From: Paenibacillus amylolyticus
Lineage (GTDB): Bacteria; Bacillota; Bacilli; Paenibacillales; Paenibacillaceae
Reading direction: 5' to 3'
Assembly (NCBI RefSeq): GCF_003719335.1
Contig: NZ_RIAS01000018.1
Location: forward strand, 80,483-144,482
Length of the DNA: 64,000 nt
Below, in pieces: positions 1 through 9,185 of this stretch (position 1 is the first letter of the stretch; each line of letters begins with the position of its first letter). A program made the translations under genes and the position numbers. The notes beneath the pieces are model-generated. The model was not told the origin of the DNA and did no database searches. It saw only the letters and a list, made by a program, of their open reading frames with translations.

Positions 1-2
1 GC

Positions 3-1277
3 GCAACAGAACTTCTTCAGATTTTGCATGAAGTCAGTCAGAAGATGGATGAAGAAGAACAACGACTGAGTAGTCTTTCGATGACCAAAGAAAAACTGCT
101 CGCCGATCTGTGCGGGGGTCTCATCGGTACATCGGATGCCATCGATTCTGCCAAAAAGCTTTCCCTGTCTCTTTCGGCGAAATTCTACACCATCGTCATT
201 ATGGATATCAGACCCCATGATGATTCTCAAAACTCGGAGTTATTATTAAATAAAACACTTCGGATTCTGGAGGAATTCTGTAGCGTCGATGTGGAACTCC
301 TCTCTTACATTCGTAGTCGAACGGAACGGGTGCTGTTGCTCAAATCCAGCTCCGAAAACCGTATTATGGCTTATCTGGAACAGCTTCGAGGACAGATTCG
401 TCTGGATCTGGAGCAGCAGTTCAACTGCAGTGTCGTTATTGGCATTGGCCGCAATCAGGAGCGCCTGCAAGGCATTCATGTTTCCTATCTTGAAGCAGAT
501 GAAGACAAATATATTACGCGTTTGACCCAGCAAAACAAAGCCTCATTGCGGGAGATTCACCTGGATGAGAAAATGAATATTTTGTTAGATCGCAGTCGGT
601 TTCTTGAGTTTCTCAAGATTGGTGATCCCCATCTGCGTGACAGCTTTGTACAGGAATTCGCAGCTCCATTACAGTCGATAGACTGGAATGCTTCATCATA
701 TGGCGTTTATTTGTTGAACGATCTTACACTAGAATCCTTCCGACTCGCGAATCAAATCTTTCGTATGGGCGCTGACCCGGATGAGAACATTCGGAGCTTA
801 CAGCAGATGATTCGGGGAATTACAAGCTGGGAAGCCTGCACTCAATACTTGCGCTATCTGCTCGAACAATTATGGCAGCGAAGAGCAGCATCTTCTGGCA
901 AATACAGTGATGTCATTGATCAGGTCAAAGCGTATGTGTCTGGGCAATACAATAACGAGCAGGTTTCCTTGAAGAGCATCTCAGCACATGTGCGTATTAG
1001 CCCAAGTCATCTCAGTAAAATTTTCAGCCAAGAAACTGGTCAAACCATAACGGAATACTTAACCCAAGTGAGAATCGGCAAAGCCAAAGAATTGCTCAAA
1101 ACAACGAGCAACAAGACGTTTGAGATTGCATTCAAGGTCGGCTATAACGATCCACACTATTTTTCAAATATATTCAAAAAGACAACCGGATGTACGCCCA
1201 AGGAATATCGCACTCGGGGGGCCGTGGTACCCGATGAAACATCTGTGGACATGAGAAAAGAGCCCATGTATGAGTAA
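3..1277 (+). CDS. AraC-type response regulator (YesN-like), 5' end missing
   Basis: The reading frame is open from the left edge, so the true start lies outside the window; the first in-window start-like codon is TTG at 24. The last ~100 residues (from about 'VIDQVKAYVSGQYN') form a double helix-turn-helix AraC DNA-binding domain ending in the typical 'VGYNDPHYFSNIFKKTTG' helix and 'PKEYR'. The region before it resembles the linker of YesN-type two-component regulators, whose N-terminal receiver domain would be upstream. It overlaps the next gene by 8 nt, so the regulator and the sugar-binding lipoprotein are co-transcribed. By analogy with YesM/YesN a sensor kinase probably sits upstream. 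The AraC assignment is secure; the receiver domain is inferred. Confidence 0.9.
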   Translation, partial: ATELLQILHEVSQKMDEEEQRLSSLSMTKEKLLADLCGGLIGTSDAIDSAKKLSLSLSAKFYTIVIMDIRPHDDSQNSELLLNKTLRILEEFCSVDVELLSYIRSRTERVLLLKSSSENRIMAYLEQLRGQIRLDLEQQFNCSVVIGIGRNQERLQGIHVSYLEADEDKYITRLTQQNKASLREIHLDEKMNILLDRSRFLEFLKIGDPHLRDSFVQEFAAPLQSIDWNASSYGVYLLNDLTLESFRLANQIFRMGADPDENIRSLQQMIRGITSWEACTQYLRYLLEQLWQRRAASSGKYSDVIDQVKAYVSGQYNNEQVSLKSISAHVRISPSHLSKIFSQETGQTITEYLTQVRIGKAKELLKTTSNKTFEIAFKVGYNDPHYFSNIFKKTTGCTPKEYRTRGAVVPDETSVDMRKEPMYE

Positions 1278-2283
1278 GCTCCAAAGGGCTGGCTGGCTCT
1301 TGTTGTTGATCTTGCTTGTATTAACTATAACTGCTTGCTCGAAAAGCACTTCGAGTTCAACGATAAATTCGGATACAGGCGCTCTACATCCCAAACGTCA
1401 GGAAGCAAGCCAGTATGCTACTACAGCTGCGGAACCATCCGTGGCCAAAAACAAAACCTTTGGAATTATCTATCCGATGACCTATCCGACATATGAGATG
1501 ATCACGATGGATGCTGCACAATCTGCTGAAAAACATCATGTGACTCTTACCGTCAATGCGCCGGACGAAGCAAGTACCGAACAGCAAATACGCATTCTCG
1601 AAAACATGATCAAACAACATGTTGACGGGATTGCCATCGCTCCTATTGATGTTGCCGCGCTCACACCGGTCATTCATAAAGCTACGGCAGCAGGTATTCC
1701 GGTGATTACATTTGAATCCGATGCACCTTCCAGCGAGCGGGTTGCGTATGTCGGAGCGGACAATTATCAAACGGGACGACAGTTTGCTCAGACCACAGCC
1801 AGGCTACTAAATAATGAAGGCATGATTTTAGTCGAAAGTGGTATGGAAGAGATCGTTGGTCTGCAGCAGCGTCTGGACGGATTCATTGATTATATTCGCA
1901 ATGACACCGACATCGAAATTTTGGAAGTCAGATACAATCAAGGCAATGAAGACCGAGCAGTCAACGATATTGAATCCATGATTGATGCACACCCCCATTT
2001 TAATGCAGTTGTGGGGCTGGATTTTGTATCCGTTTCAGCTTCTACTCTCGTTTGGAAAGCCAAAGGGTTGAACCGGCATCTTATTGCTTTTGGTGGCAAT
2101 TCAATTAGTGAAAAAGGACTGTTAAATGGGCAGGTATCATCCGTAATTTCGCAAAATGAGCAGGTATGGGGGACAAAAATTATTGAAACGTTGCTGCGTG
2201 CAAGTGAAGGTCTTCCTGTTGAGGATTTTATCAATACGGGTATAACGGAAATCAACCAAAATAGGATTACATCTGAGTACTGA
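1270..2283 (+). CDS. Sugar-binding periplasmic-type lipoprotein (RbsB-like)
   Basis: A 337-aa secreted lipoprotein with a hydrophobic signal and a lipobox ending in TAC (Cys at about residue 23). The mature part matches the type I periplasmic-binding fold (Peripla_BP_4): 'FGIIYPMTYPTYEMI' opens the first strand, followed by 'HVDGIAIAPIDVAALTPVI' and 'AAGIPVITFESDAP', both characteristic of ribose/galactose-type binding proteins. No permease or ATPase follows. It overlaps the AraC-type regulator, so it may be a ligand-sensing subunit of a two-component system rather than a transporter component (inference). A terminator hairpin follows directly. Confidence 0.85.
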   Translation: MSKLQRAGWLLLLILLVLTITACSKSTSSSTINSDTGALHPKRQEASQYATTAAEPSVAKNKTFGIIYPMTYPTYEMITMDAAQSAEKHHVTLTVNAPDEASTEQQIRILENMIKQHVDGIAIAPIDVAALTPVIHKATAAGIPVITFESDAPSSERVAYVGADNYQTGRQFAQTTARLLNNEGMILVESGMEEIVGLQQRLDGFIDYIRNDTDIEILEVRYNQGNEDRAVNDIESMIDAHPHFNAVVGLDFVSVSASTLVWKAKGLNRHLIAFGGNSISEKGLLNGQVSSVISQNEQVWGTKIIETLLRASEGLPVEDFINTGITEINQNRITSEY

Positions 2284-2287
2284 CGAA

Positions 2288-2343
2288 TCAAAATCACCCT
2301 CTAGAATAGCCTTTCAAAGGGCTTCGCTATAGGGTGATTTTTA
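2288..2343. terminator. Bidirectional intrinsic terminator
   Basis: An 11-bp inverted repeat (AAAATCACCCT at 2290-2300 and AGGGTGATTTT from 2331) with A- and T-rich flanks lies between the convergent genes ending at 2283 (+) and 2374 (-). It can terminate both units. Confidence 0.85.
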
Positions 2344-2373
2344 ATCAAATCATGAAGATAGTATTATCTTTTT

Positions 2374-3453
2374 TTAAGACACTTCAGCAACAACTGAAGA
2401 CCTTAAGCCCTCAATGAGGATAAATAACGTCAACGCTTGTCCATAGCCCATCGGACTAATCGGTATTTCTTTATAAAACTGGGCATCATGCCCTACAGGT
2501 GTTCCATAAGATACTTGCTGTACAACTCCGGTTTCATCAATATGCTGCAACACAGCTTCAAGCGCCCTCATCCCCGTATCAAGATAGGATTCATCGAGGT
2601 AACCATAACGGATTCCCTTGAGAATTCCGTATCCAAACGCTGCCGTTGCGGACGTTTCTTTATAGGAGTCTGGATCATCCAGTACCGTATGCCACATGCC
2701 ATCCTCATGTTGCAGCTTGCTAAGTGCTCTGACTTGCGCAGTCGCTGTATCGAGCAGATAAGACTTCAGCACATCTTCAATGGGGATGATATTTAGAAAA
2801 TCCATCACTCCAGCCGTATACCATGCATTGCCTCTTCCCCAATGAACAGCCCCATAATTATGGTTTTCATTGAAATCCCAGCCGTGATAGAACAATCCGC
2901 TTTGTTTATTGTACAGATATTTAATATGCACAAGGAACTGTCGTTTGGCTTCTTCCACATAGGCTGGTTTCTCAAAGTGCACTCCTGCTTTGGCCAAAAA
3001 CAGCACCGTCATAAAAAGAGTATCGATCAGAATCTGACCATCATTCGCATCTCCCGTGATCATATGCTGGAACGCACCATCTCCGGTCCGCAGCAGTTCT
3101 TCCATAATCCAGCTACTCCATTCTTCACAGACACGTTCGTATGCTTTGTTTCCGGTCAGCTGGCTTAGTGCCATCAAAGTAAGCAACGGTGCACAGGTAT
3201 TCACATTTTTCTCGGGTAGTCCCTCCATCAGCCTGGCATCATACCAGGATTCAAGAAAACGAAGCACTTCAGCATCGTTGGTTGCTTCATAGAGCTGAAG
3301 GAGACCGTAAAGTCCGACCCCTTGCGGCCATTCCCACAGATGAATGTCGATCAGTCCAATAGGGAACTGTTCGTTGATGCTTGTGTTTTTCATCGATTTC
3401 ATCGCACCCGATACCTTGCTTATTTTCTCCATAAGCATATCTTGATTCAGCAT
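2374..3453 (-). CDS. GH105 unsaturated rhamnogalacturonyl/glucuronyl hydrolase (YteR/YesR family)
   Basis: A 359-aa cytoplasmic (alpha/alpha)6-barrel enzyme with no signal peptide. Family marks include 'HLWEWPQGVGLYGL' near residue 40, the segment 'DGQILIDTLFMTVLFLAKAG' with Asp144 at the position of the YteR catalytic acid (D143), and the 'WGRGNAW' motif near residue 207. The family hydrates the 4,5-unsaturated uronic acid left by polysaccharide lyases. It is the last gene of the operon running from 10067, 35 nt after the 851-aa gene. Whether the true substrate is rhamnogalacturonan- or glycosaminoglycan-derived cannot be told from sequence alone. Confidence 0.9.
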   Translation of the reverse strand: MLNQDMLMEKISKVSGAMKSMKNTSINEQFPIGLIDIHLWEWPQGVGLYGLLQLYEATNDAEVLRFLESWYDARLMEGLPEKNVNTCAPLLTLMALSQLTGNKAYERVCEEWSSWIMEELLRTGDGAFQHMITGDANDGQILIDTLFMTVLFLAKAGVHFEKPAYVEEAKRQFLVHIKYLYNKQSGLFYHGWDFNENHNYGAVHWGRGNAWYTAGVMDFLNIIPIEDVLKSYLLDTATAQVRALSKLQHEDGMWHTVLDDPDSYKETSATAAFGYGILKGIRYGYLDESYLDTGMRALEAVLQHIDETGVVQQVSYGTPVGHDAQFYKEIPISPMGYGQALTLFILIEGLRSSVVAEVS

Positions 3454-3488
3454 GTTAGTTTCACTCCCCAGATTTTATTGCACACGAT

Positions 3489-6044
3489 TCAACGTTTAAT
3501 GTCATCTAGATGCAATTGTCCCCTAACACCATGACCTGCGTGTACGATTTCCTCTCCTTGAACAAGTAAAGGTTTATTCATTCCCCACTGAACGGAACCG
3601 TATATCGGATCGGTCAGGCTAAGCGTCAGAGAAGTACTGTCAAATTGCGGGCTGGAAGAACGAACTTGGTCTACAAAATGGCTAAATGATCCGAATTGCA
3701 ATTCATTGCCTGCTCTGATAATCCAGGCATTACGCAATCCAGGGGAAACAAGTTCACGCTCTCTTGTCACTCCGTTCTCCTCCATGCTCGTTCCATTCGC
3801 TGCATATAGAGCCACATACCCTTTATCCAGACGGCCAAAATACCAATTCTCATGTTTCTCCCATGTCGTGAAAAATGACGTAGGAAAATAAGCATGTGTC
3901 CAATCCGAAGTATGCGTTGCCGGAATATCAAACATCATCAAAGCTATCGCTTCATGCTGAACAACGTCAGGCAAAATACCATTTCCAGCCCAGAAACAAG
4001 GCCTACCATCCCCATGTTTGTATATCTCTGCGGGATGATTCACCCATACCTGCGCCTCTGGCGACAGGGACAGATGGTTGACATGCTCCTGATAACCTGG
4101 CTTGCCTGGTCGAAAGCGAATGATGGAAGACAAAGCGTACTCCGCTGTTCGATAATGATAGAGTCTGGCATACCCTCCCTTGCCCTGCTGATTGGTAAAC
4201 GTTAACTGTTGATTTTCCTCAAGCAAGAGATGTTCCTGATAAGCGGCAGGAGGGATATAATCGGATAAACTCAAAGCCACGTTACTAATTGAATAATTGT
4301 TTACATGACCGACACCATAACCGATCCAGCACATGGACGTTGTCCCCGCGGCATAACTCCCCAGCAATTCTTTCTCATAGCTACGCCCAAACGTGGTGGA
4401 CATCACCCCTTGATGCATCTGAATCGTAATATAATAAAATAACAAATCCATTGCTTTTTTCGCTTGCTGTCTAAGTTGTTCATTCTGAGCAAACTCGTAA
4501 ATATGCAAGAGTCCCACGGCATCAATGGGAATGTACGCACTAGAATTCCATTCAGCCAATCCTTCTTCCATAAAGCGTTCAAACCATAAAGCAAGCCTCT
4601 GTTCTGCCTTCTGACGATGTACTTCACCGGTTTCACCACTATTCGTGAACATTTCTTCCCCAAACAGTTGCCCCGCTAACAGTTCGTTCGTATGGAACAA
4701 CAACGCATGATTCTCACTGAAAAACCACATCACATCATCGCCAGGTTCATCGATCCAATACCGATAATTCAGGATACTTGCTTTTACCCGCTCCCAGAAT
4801 GCTTCACTGAACAACCCGCTATCTCGTTCATCTCTCCATAGCCGGAACAGCCCTACGAGATAAAAATCACTACAATCCTTCCGCTCTTCAATGCCCTCCA
4901 CACCTTCTAACAACATGGTCTCCGCGTCTTGCACATTGCCATTTGTTTTTAGCATAGCGATCGCTGTGTGAATGTTAGAGCTACCCTTCTCGGCAATACA
5001 TTGCAGAGCCAGCAATTTGCGGGTTTCAATATCTTTGGCTTGATGAGCAGCCTCATCATAACGGGTATCGTAGGATTGGCAACCAAACTTCTTGGTGAGA
5101 ACTACGTTTGAAACCGAAATGGTCAGCGTGAAATAGACGTAATGATGTCCAATTTCATTGGTATGTCCCAGAACCAGATCCGCTTCCTTCTCGGCGATCT
5201 GTATCGTCTTATTTTCGGTGCCATCAAAGAAATTGCCATACTCAACATGCATCTCTCTGACGATATCTGGCAAGGAAAGCGGAAGCTTAAGTTTAATCTG
5301 TTCGCCTTTAAAAATATCTGAAGGAAAGTAAGCTTGTTCCAGAGCGCGCTCGGCGGATCGCACAGGCTCTACCAAATGAGAAGCAATAGGCAGCGAAACA
5401 TGCAATTCTTCGTTTCCAAGGTATTCTACGGCAAAAGCATACATCGTATCTCGTTCAGCCAGATCCTCCCAGCAGGCATAAATCTCATTGACTCCGGCTG
5501 TAAGCTCAGCTTGAATCACGATTTCCTGCTCTTTATTACGAACAAACGGCGCAAAATCCGTTACCTGTTCTCCATTGATCCACAGTGTCAGGCTTCCATA
5601 CGTTTTGATTCGGAATGAGGCCTTATGAGCGGTCGGAGAGACCAGACGTGTCGCGGCATAACTACGCAGATGAGTGGGCACAAACCAGAAGCCTGATTTC
5701 TCTACTCGTGGATTACCCCAGGGAGAATAGATCTCCCATGACATCCCATCCTGCTCTCCTCGAAATGGATCTCCCGGACTCGGAAACTCACTCCATTGAT
5801 CGAAAAATCGGGATACAGGCTGTGATCTTCTATGTTCAACAAACTCTTGCCTGCACGGGTTTTCGTGAATGGCAAATCCATCGATAAGCCAATCATTAAT
5901 ATCTCCCTCCATCGTTGTTGGAACAAAGGTAACAGGCTCCGTATATATACCACTGATCAACCAATGATTGATGACCTGATTTCCGCCTAGTTTCATCGGC
6001 TTGTAATTCAAAGTATCCGTCCCGTCCTGGGTGGATTCTACCAT
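3489..6044 (-). CDS. Large protein of unassigned family, probable glycan-active enzyme
   Basis: An 851-aa protein with no signal peptide. Residues ~1-230 look like a beta-rich region with 'KTYGSLTLWINGEQV', typical of lectin- or CBM-like sandwich folds. The middle (~380-600) is alpha-rich with 'YWIDEPGDDVMWFFSENHA' followed by 'LLFHTNELLAGQLF', like the helical toroids of heparinase or uronidase-type enzymes. The C-terminus is beta-rich. It lies between permease genes and a GH105 gene in one operon, so a role in cytoplasmic breakdown of imported uronate-containing oligosaccharides is inferred. I cannot name the family; a GH154-like or heparinase-like assignment is a guess. Confidence 0.8.
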   Translation of the reverse strand: MVESTQDGTDTLNYKPMKLGGNQVINHWLISGIYTEPVTFVPTTMEGDINDWLIDGFAIHENPCRQEFVEHRRSQPVSRFFDQWSEFPSPGDPFRGEQDGMSWEIYSPWGNPRVEKSGFWFVPTHLRSYAATRLVSPTAHKASFRIKTYGSLTLWINGEQVTDFAPFVRNKEQEIVIQAELTAGVNEIYACWEDLAERDTMYAFAVEYLGNEELHVSLPIASHLVEPVRSAERALEQAYFPSDIFKGEQIKLKLPLSLPDIVREMHVEYGNFFDGTENKTIQIAEKEADLVLGHTNEIGHHYVYFTLTISVSNVVLTKKFGCQSYDTRYDEAAHQAKDIETRKLLALQCIAEKGSSNIHTAIAMLKTNGNVQDAETMLLEGVEGIEERKDCSDFYLVGLFRLWRDERDSGLFSEAFWERVKASILNYRYWIDEPGDDVMWFFSENHALLFHTNELLAGQLFGEEMFTNSGETGEVHRQKAEQRLALWFERFMEEGLAEWNSSAYIPIDAVGLLHIYEFAQNEQLRQQAKKAMDLLFYYITIQMHQGVMSTTFGRSYEKELLGSYAAGTTSMCWIGYGVGHVNNYSISNVALSLSDYIPPAAYQEHLLLEENQQLTFTNQQGKGGYARLYHYRTAEYALSSIIRFRPGKPGYQEHVNHLSLSPEAQVWVNHPAEIYKHGDGRPCFWAGNGILPDVVQHEAIALMMFDIPATHTSDWTHAYFPTSFFTTWEKHENWYFGRLDKGYVALYAANGTSMEENGVTRERELVSPGLRNAWIIRAGNELQFGSFSHFVDQVRSSSPQFDSTSLTLSLTDPIYGSVQWGMNKPLLVQGEEIVHAGHGVRGQLHLDDIKR

Positions 6045-6049
6045 TTAAC

Positions 6050-6874
6050 TCATCCTTTCATGCCTGAAGTAATCATACCGCTGACAAAATAACGCTGGAA
6101 AACCATAAAAACAATTAAGACCGGAAGCATCGTAATAACGGACATGGCAAGCAGGCTTCCCCAGTCGACGTTGTATTCTCCAATAAAATTAGAGAGTGCC
6201 AGCTGAATGGTGTATTTGGATGGATCACTGATTGCAATTAACGGCCATACAAAATCATCCCATCTCCACATAAACGAAAAGATCGCAAGGACAGCCAGAA
6301 TGGGCTTGGCTATCGGAAGAATAATGCTCCAGTAAATTTTCCATTCTCCCGCTCCATCCATACGAGCCGCTTCTAACAACTCATCCGGTACGGTCAGCAA
6401 ATATTGCCGCATAAGGAACACACCCGTCGGCGTTGCTGCAGGCGGAATGATGATGGCAAGCAGGCTGTTATATAAACCGAGTGCACTTAACACTTTGAAG
6501 ATCGGGATCATAATGACCTCAATCGGGATCATAAGTGTTGAGATAAAAGCAATGAGTATAATGGAGCTTCCACGGAAGCGATACTTTGCGAGTGCAAAGC
6601 CTGCCATGGAATTGATCAATAACAGTAGCAACGTTGAAGAGAGCGTGACGATCGTACTATTCATAAAATACAAGCCAAAATCGCCTTTTTTGAATGCCGC
6701 CTTGAAATGTTCAAAGGTCACTGGATCTGGCCACAATTTAGGAGGAAAGCTATACAGATCGCTATTTGTCTTTAGGGCAGAAATTACAACCCATAACACA
6801 GGTAGTAGCCACAACACTGCGGCCACACTTAACATACCGTAGATGGTGATTTTAACCATAGGTTTCATGACCAT
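6050..6874 (-). CDS. Carbohydrate ABC transporter permease (MalG/YesQ type)
   Basis: A 274-aa integral membrane protein with about six membrane segments. The EAA loop that contacts the ATPase reads 'LLEAARMDGAGEWKIYWS' and then 'ILPIAKP', as in CUT1 family second permeases. Its start overlaps the end of the first permease gene by one base at 6874. No ATPase gene is in the operon, so a shared MsmX-type ATPase elsewhere is expected (known for this family in Bacillota). Confidence 0.92.
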   Translation of the reverse strand: MVMKPMVKITIYGMLSVAAVLWLLPVLWVVISALKTNSDLYSFPPKLWPDPVTFEHFKAAFKKGDFGLYFMNSTIVTLSSTLLLLLINSMAGFALAKYRFRGSSIILIAFISTLMIPIEVIMIPIFKVLSALGLYNSLLAIIIPPAATPTGVFLMRQYLLTVPDELLEAARMDGAGEWKIYWSIILPIAKPILAVLAIFSFMWRWDDFVWPLIAISDPSKYTIQLALSNFIGEYNVDWGSLLAMSVITMLPVLIVFMVFQRYFVSGMITSGMKG

Positions 6875-7785
6875 CAGACAGCCCCTCCTTTCGATAGGCG
6901 GAATTGAAGTGCCGAGAATCCGCCGATGAGCATAAATAGAATGACAGACATGGCACTGGCAAGACCTAATTCCTGCCTGTTAAATCCAATCTCATAAATA
7001 TATTGAACAATAAAGGTCGTTTCTTTACCTGGCCCACCTCCTGTAAGCGCAAACATAAGTGGGAACGCTTTAAACGCGTCTATCAGACAAAGCATAACCA
7101 CAAGTAAACTTGTCGGCTTCAACAGCGGAAGGGTAATATAGCGGAACACCTTGGTTCCTGTTGCCCCGTCCAAACGGGCAGCCTCATAATAATCTGTAGG
7201 TATAGCCTGTAAACCTGCGATAAAAATGACCATGAAAAATCCTGCTCGTGACCATACCGTCGCCACAATTACAGCCGTATTGGCCCAGAAAGATGAGGTT
7301 AGAAAGCCTACAGGTTCTGCGCCTGCCATCGTTAACAGATGATTCAGAATGCCGAAGGAATCTCCGAAAATCCATTTCCAGGTTAAACCAACAATGATAT
7401 AAGAAATCATGGTCGGCCAGTAAAAGATGGCTCTGAAAAAACCGCGCATTCGAATCTCTCGCGCCAGCAACAACGCAATGCCCAAAGCTGCTGCATAAAT
7501 TAATGGAACAACAATCACAGCATAAATGCCTGTTCTTCCTATGGTTGACCAAAACTCCTGATCCGTCAGAATCTTCATATAATTGTCCAGCCCATTAAAT
7601 TTCATCGGATTTAACCCATCATAGACATGGAATGAATAGTACAGACCCAATAAAGAGGGGAAGACGATAAATGTACTAAAGATCAGGAGGTTTGGAAGTA
7701 TGAACAGATACGGAGCGATCACGAGTTTCCTATTCTGTTTGCTTAATGTTTTATGATTTGTTCGTTGTGCTTCACTCATCTGCAT
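6874..7785 (-). CDS. Carbohydrate ABC transporter permease (MalF/YesP type)
   Basis: A 303-aa membrane protein with six predicted membrane segments beginning at about residue 24. The EAA motif is 'YYEAARLDGATGTKVFRY' followed by 'TLPLLKP'. It is the first permease of a pair with the gene ending at 6050 and lies 106 nt after the binding-lipoprotein gene, the usual order of CUT1 sugar transport operons. Confidence 0.92.
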   Translation of the reverse strand: MQMSEAQRTNHKTLSKQNRKLVIAPYLFILPNLLIFSTFIVFPSLLGLYYSFHVYDGLNPMKFNGLDNYMKILTDQEFWSTIGRTGIYAVIVVPLIYAAALGIALLLAREIRMRGFFRAIFYWPTMISYIIVGLTWKWIFGDSFGILNHLLTMAGAEPVGFLTSSFWANTAVIVATVWSRAGFFMVIFIAGLQAIPTDYYEAARLDGATGTKVFRYITLPLLKPTSLLVVMLCLIDAFKAFPLMFALTGGGPGKETTFIVQYIYEIGFNRQELGLASAMSVILFMLIGGFSALQFRLSKGGAV

Positions 7786-7891
7786 GCCCCTTCCTTATAA
7801 ATTAAACGAAAGGGAGGCCTAACAGGAATCGGTAAGCCCCCGGTCGTGATGAACATTTGGCTTTGCGTTTAACTTTGTGTTTGGTTAGACC

Positions 7892-9163
7892 TTATTGACT
7901 GCCTATGGCTTCATTAATCTGCTTAGCCATCTGATCCAATGCATCCTGCGGGGTTGCTTTGTCGGATAACACGTCCATAATATGATTTTTCAAATCCGTA
8001 GAAATCTTGGATATAAGCGTTTGCCTGGACCAATCATTCGCTGCAAGCGGAGAACTATTTTTCAGTTCATCCGAGAAAACTTCAAACATCTCCTTTCCAA
8101 ATTCATAATTCAGTGTGGAGCTGTCCTTCCTCGGACTCATGAACAAGGACTCCTGATTATATTTGGAATTCACTTCCTTGGACGTCAAATATTCAATAAA
8201 CTTTGCAGCTTCCTCTTCCTGCCCGCTACCCTTAAAGGCCATAAGGAACTTCCCTCCTGGTACGGAAGAACGCTGCGTTCCTTTTGGCATGTAGGTGACA
8301 CCCCATTCGAAGTCGGTAATATCCTTATAATTGCTAATCATCCAGTTGCCAGCCCAGTGAGCGGCTACCGTGCCAGAACGGAACAAGTTATTCGGATTCT
8401 CTCCGCCGAGCCATACCGATTCAGGCATGATACCCTCTTGATGAAGCTGTTTGAACATCTCCATGGAGCGAATTCCAGCTTCACTGTTAATCGCTGCTGC
8501 ACTGCCATCCTCTGTCAAGATGCTTCCGCCATTCTGGTACAACAACGTAGACCACCGGTGGGGAGTGACATCCCAAACCATGCCATATCGTGCTCCGCCT
8601 TTGTCCATCACCTGCTTTAATGCAGCGATATATTCGTCCCAAGTCCATACTTCATCTGGAGATGTTGGCACCTTGACACCGGCTTTATCAAATAAGGTTT
8701 TGTTATAAATCAATCCATTCGCTGTAACGTCCATCGGCGCGGCTACCAGTTTGTTGTCCATAACATAGTAAGGTTTAAGGGAGTCGATAAATTGATCCTG
8801 GAATTGTTCCGCATTCTCTACATAAGGGGTAAGATCAACAGCCTGATTGGCAAAAGACCCCGTATCCGTCACCCGGCTCAAGGCTGGTGGTTTCCCTCCA
8901 GACAACATCGTTTTCAACTTGGTTTGAATATCCTTGAAGCCAACTTCAATCAGATTGATTTTTACGTTGCTATTACTTTGCTCGTATTCCTTAATAATCT
9001 CCTTGATGACTTCTCCTTCTTTCCCATCAGAGAACCATAAGAAGTCAAGAGATTTTTGTTTCCCACTAGCGTTGTTACCCGCACTTCCACAAGCGCTCAG
9101 CAGGATGAGCACAGCTGTCAGTAACACGCTGATGCTCATCTTAAACCATGTTTTTCTTGTCAT
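7892..9163 (-). CDS. Sugar ABC transporter substrate-binding lipoprotein (YesO-like)
   Basis: A 423-aa lipoprotein with signal peptide and lipobox 'LLSACG' (Cys at about 25). The mature start 'LDFLWFSDGKEGEVIKEIIK' is the usual first strand and helix of family 1 extracellular binding proteins, and 'GTVAAHWAGNWMISN' is the conserved late motif. It lies 22 nt downstream of an AraC regulator gene and is followed by two permease genes. Substrate is inferred only from context (GH105: unsaturated uronate oligosaccharides). Confidence 0.9.
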   Translation of the reverse strand: MTRKTWFKMSISVLLTAVLILLSACGSAGNNASGKQKSLDFLWFSDGKEGEVIKEIIKEYEQSNSNVKINLIEVGFKDIQTKLKTMLSGGKPPALSRVTDTGSFANQAVDLTPYVENAEQFQDQFIDSLKPYYVMDNKLVAAPMDVTANGLIYNKTLFDKAGVKVPTSPDEVWTWDEYIAALKQVMDKGGARYGMVWDVTPHRWSTLLYQNGGSILTEDGSAAAINSEAGIRSMEMFKQLHQEGIMPESVWLGGENPNNLFRSGTVAAHWAGNWMISNYKDITDFEWGVTYMPKGTQRSSVPGGKFLMAFKGSGQEEEAAKFIEYLTSKEVNSKYNQESLFMSPRKDSSTLNYEFGKEMFEVFSDELKNSSPLAANDWSRQTLISKISTDLKNHIMDVLSDKATPQDALDQMAKQINEAIGSQ

Positions 9164-9185
9164 TTTAACCTCTCCTTAAGAAGAA

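Noticed and set aside
7805..7890. AGG.CCTAAC ... GTTAG.CCT arms resembling an attC site
   Set aside because: Lies between operon genes, lacks the conserved TTCACG/CGTGAA stem and hairpins, and is 36 kb from the array; probably a chance or intra-operon hairpin.
7982..8620. 212-codon plus-strand frame
   Set aside because: Antisense shadow of the substrate-binding lipoprotein gene; no recognisable protein features.
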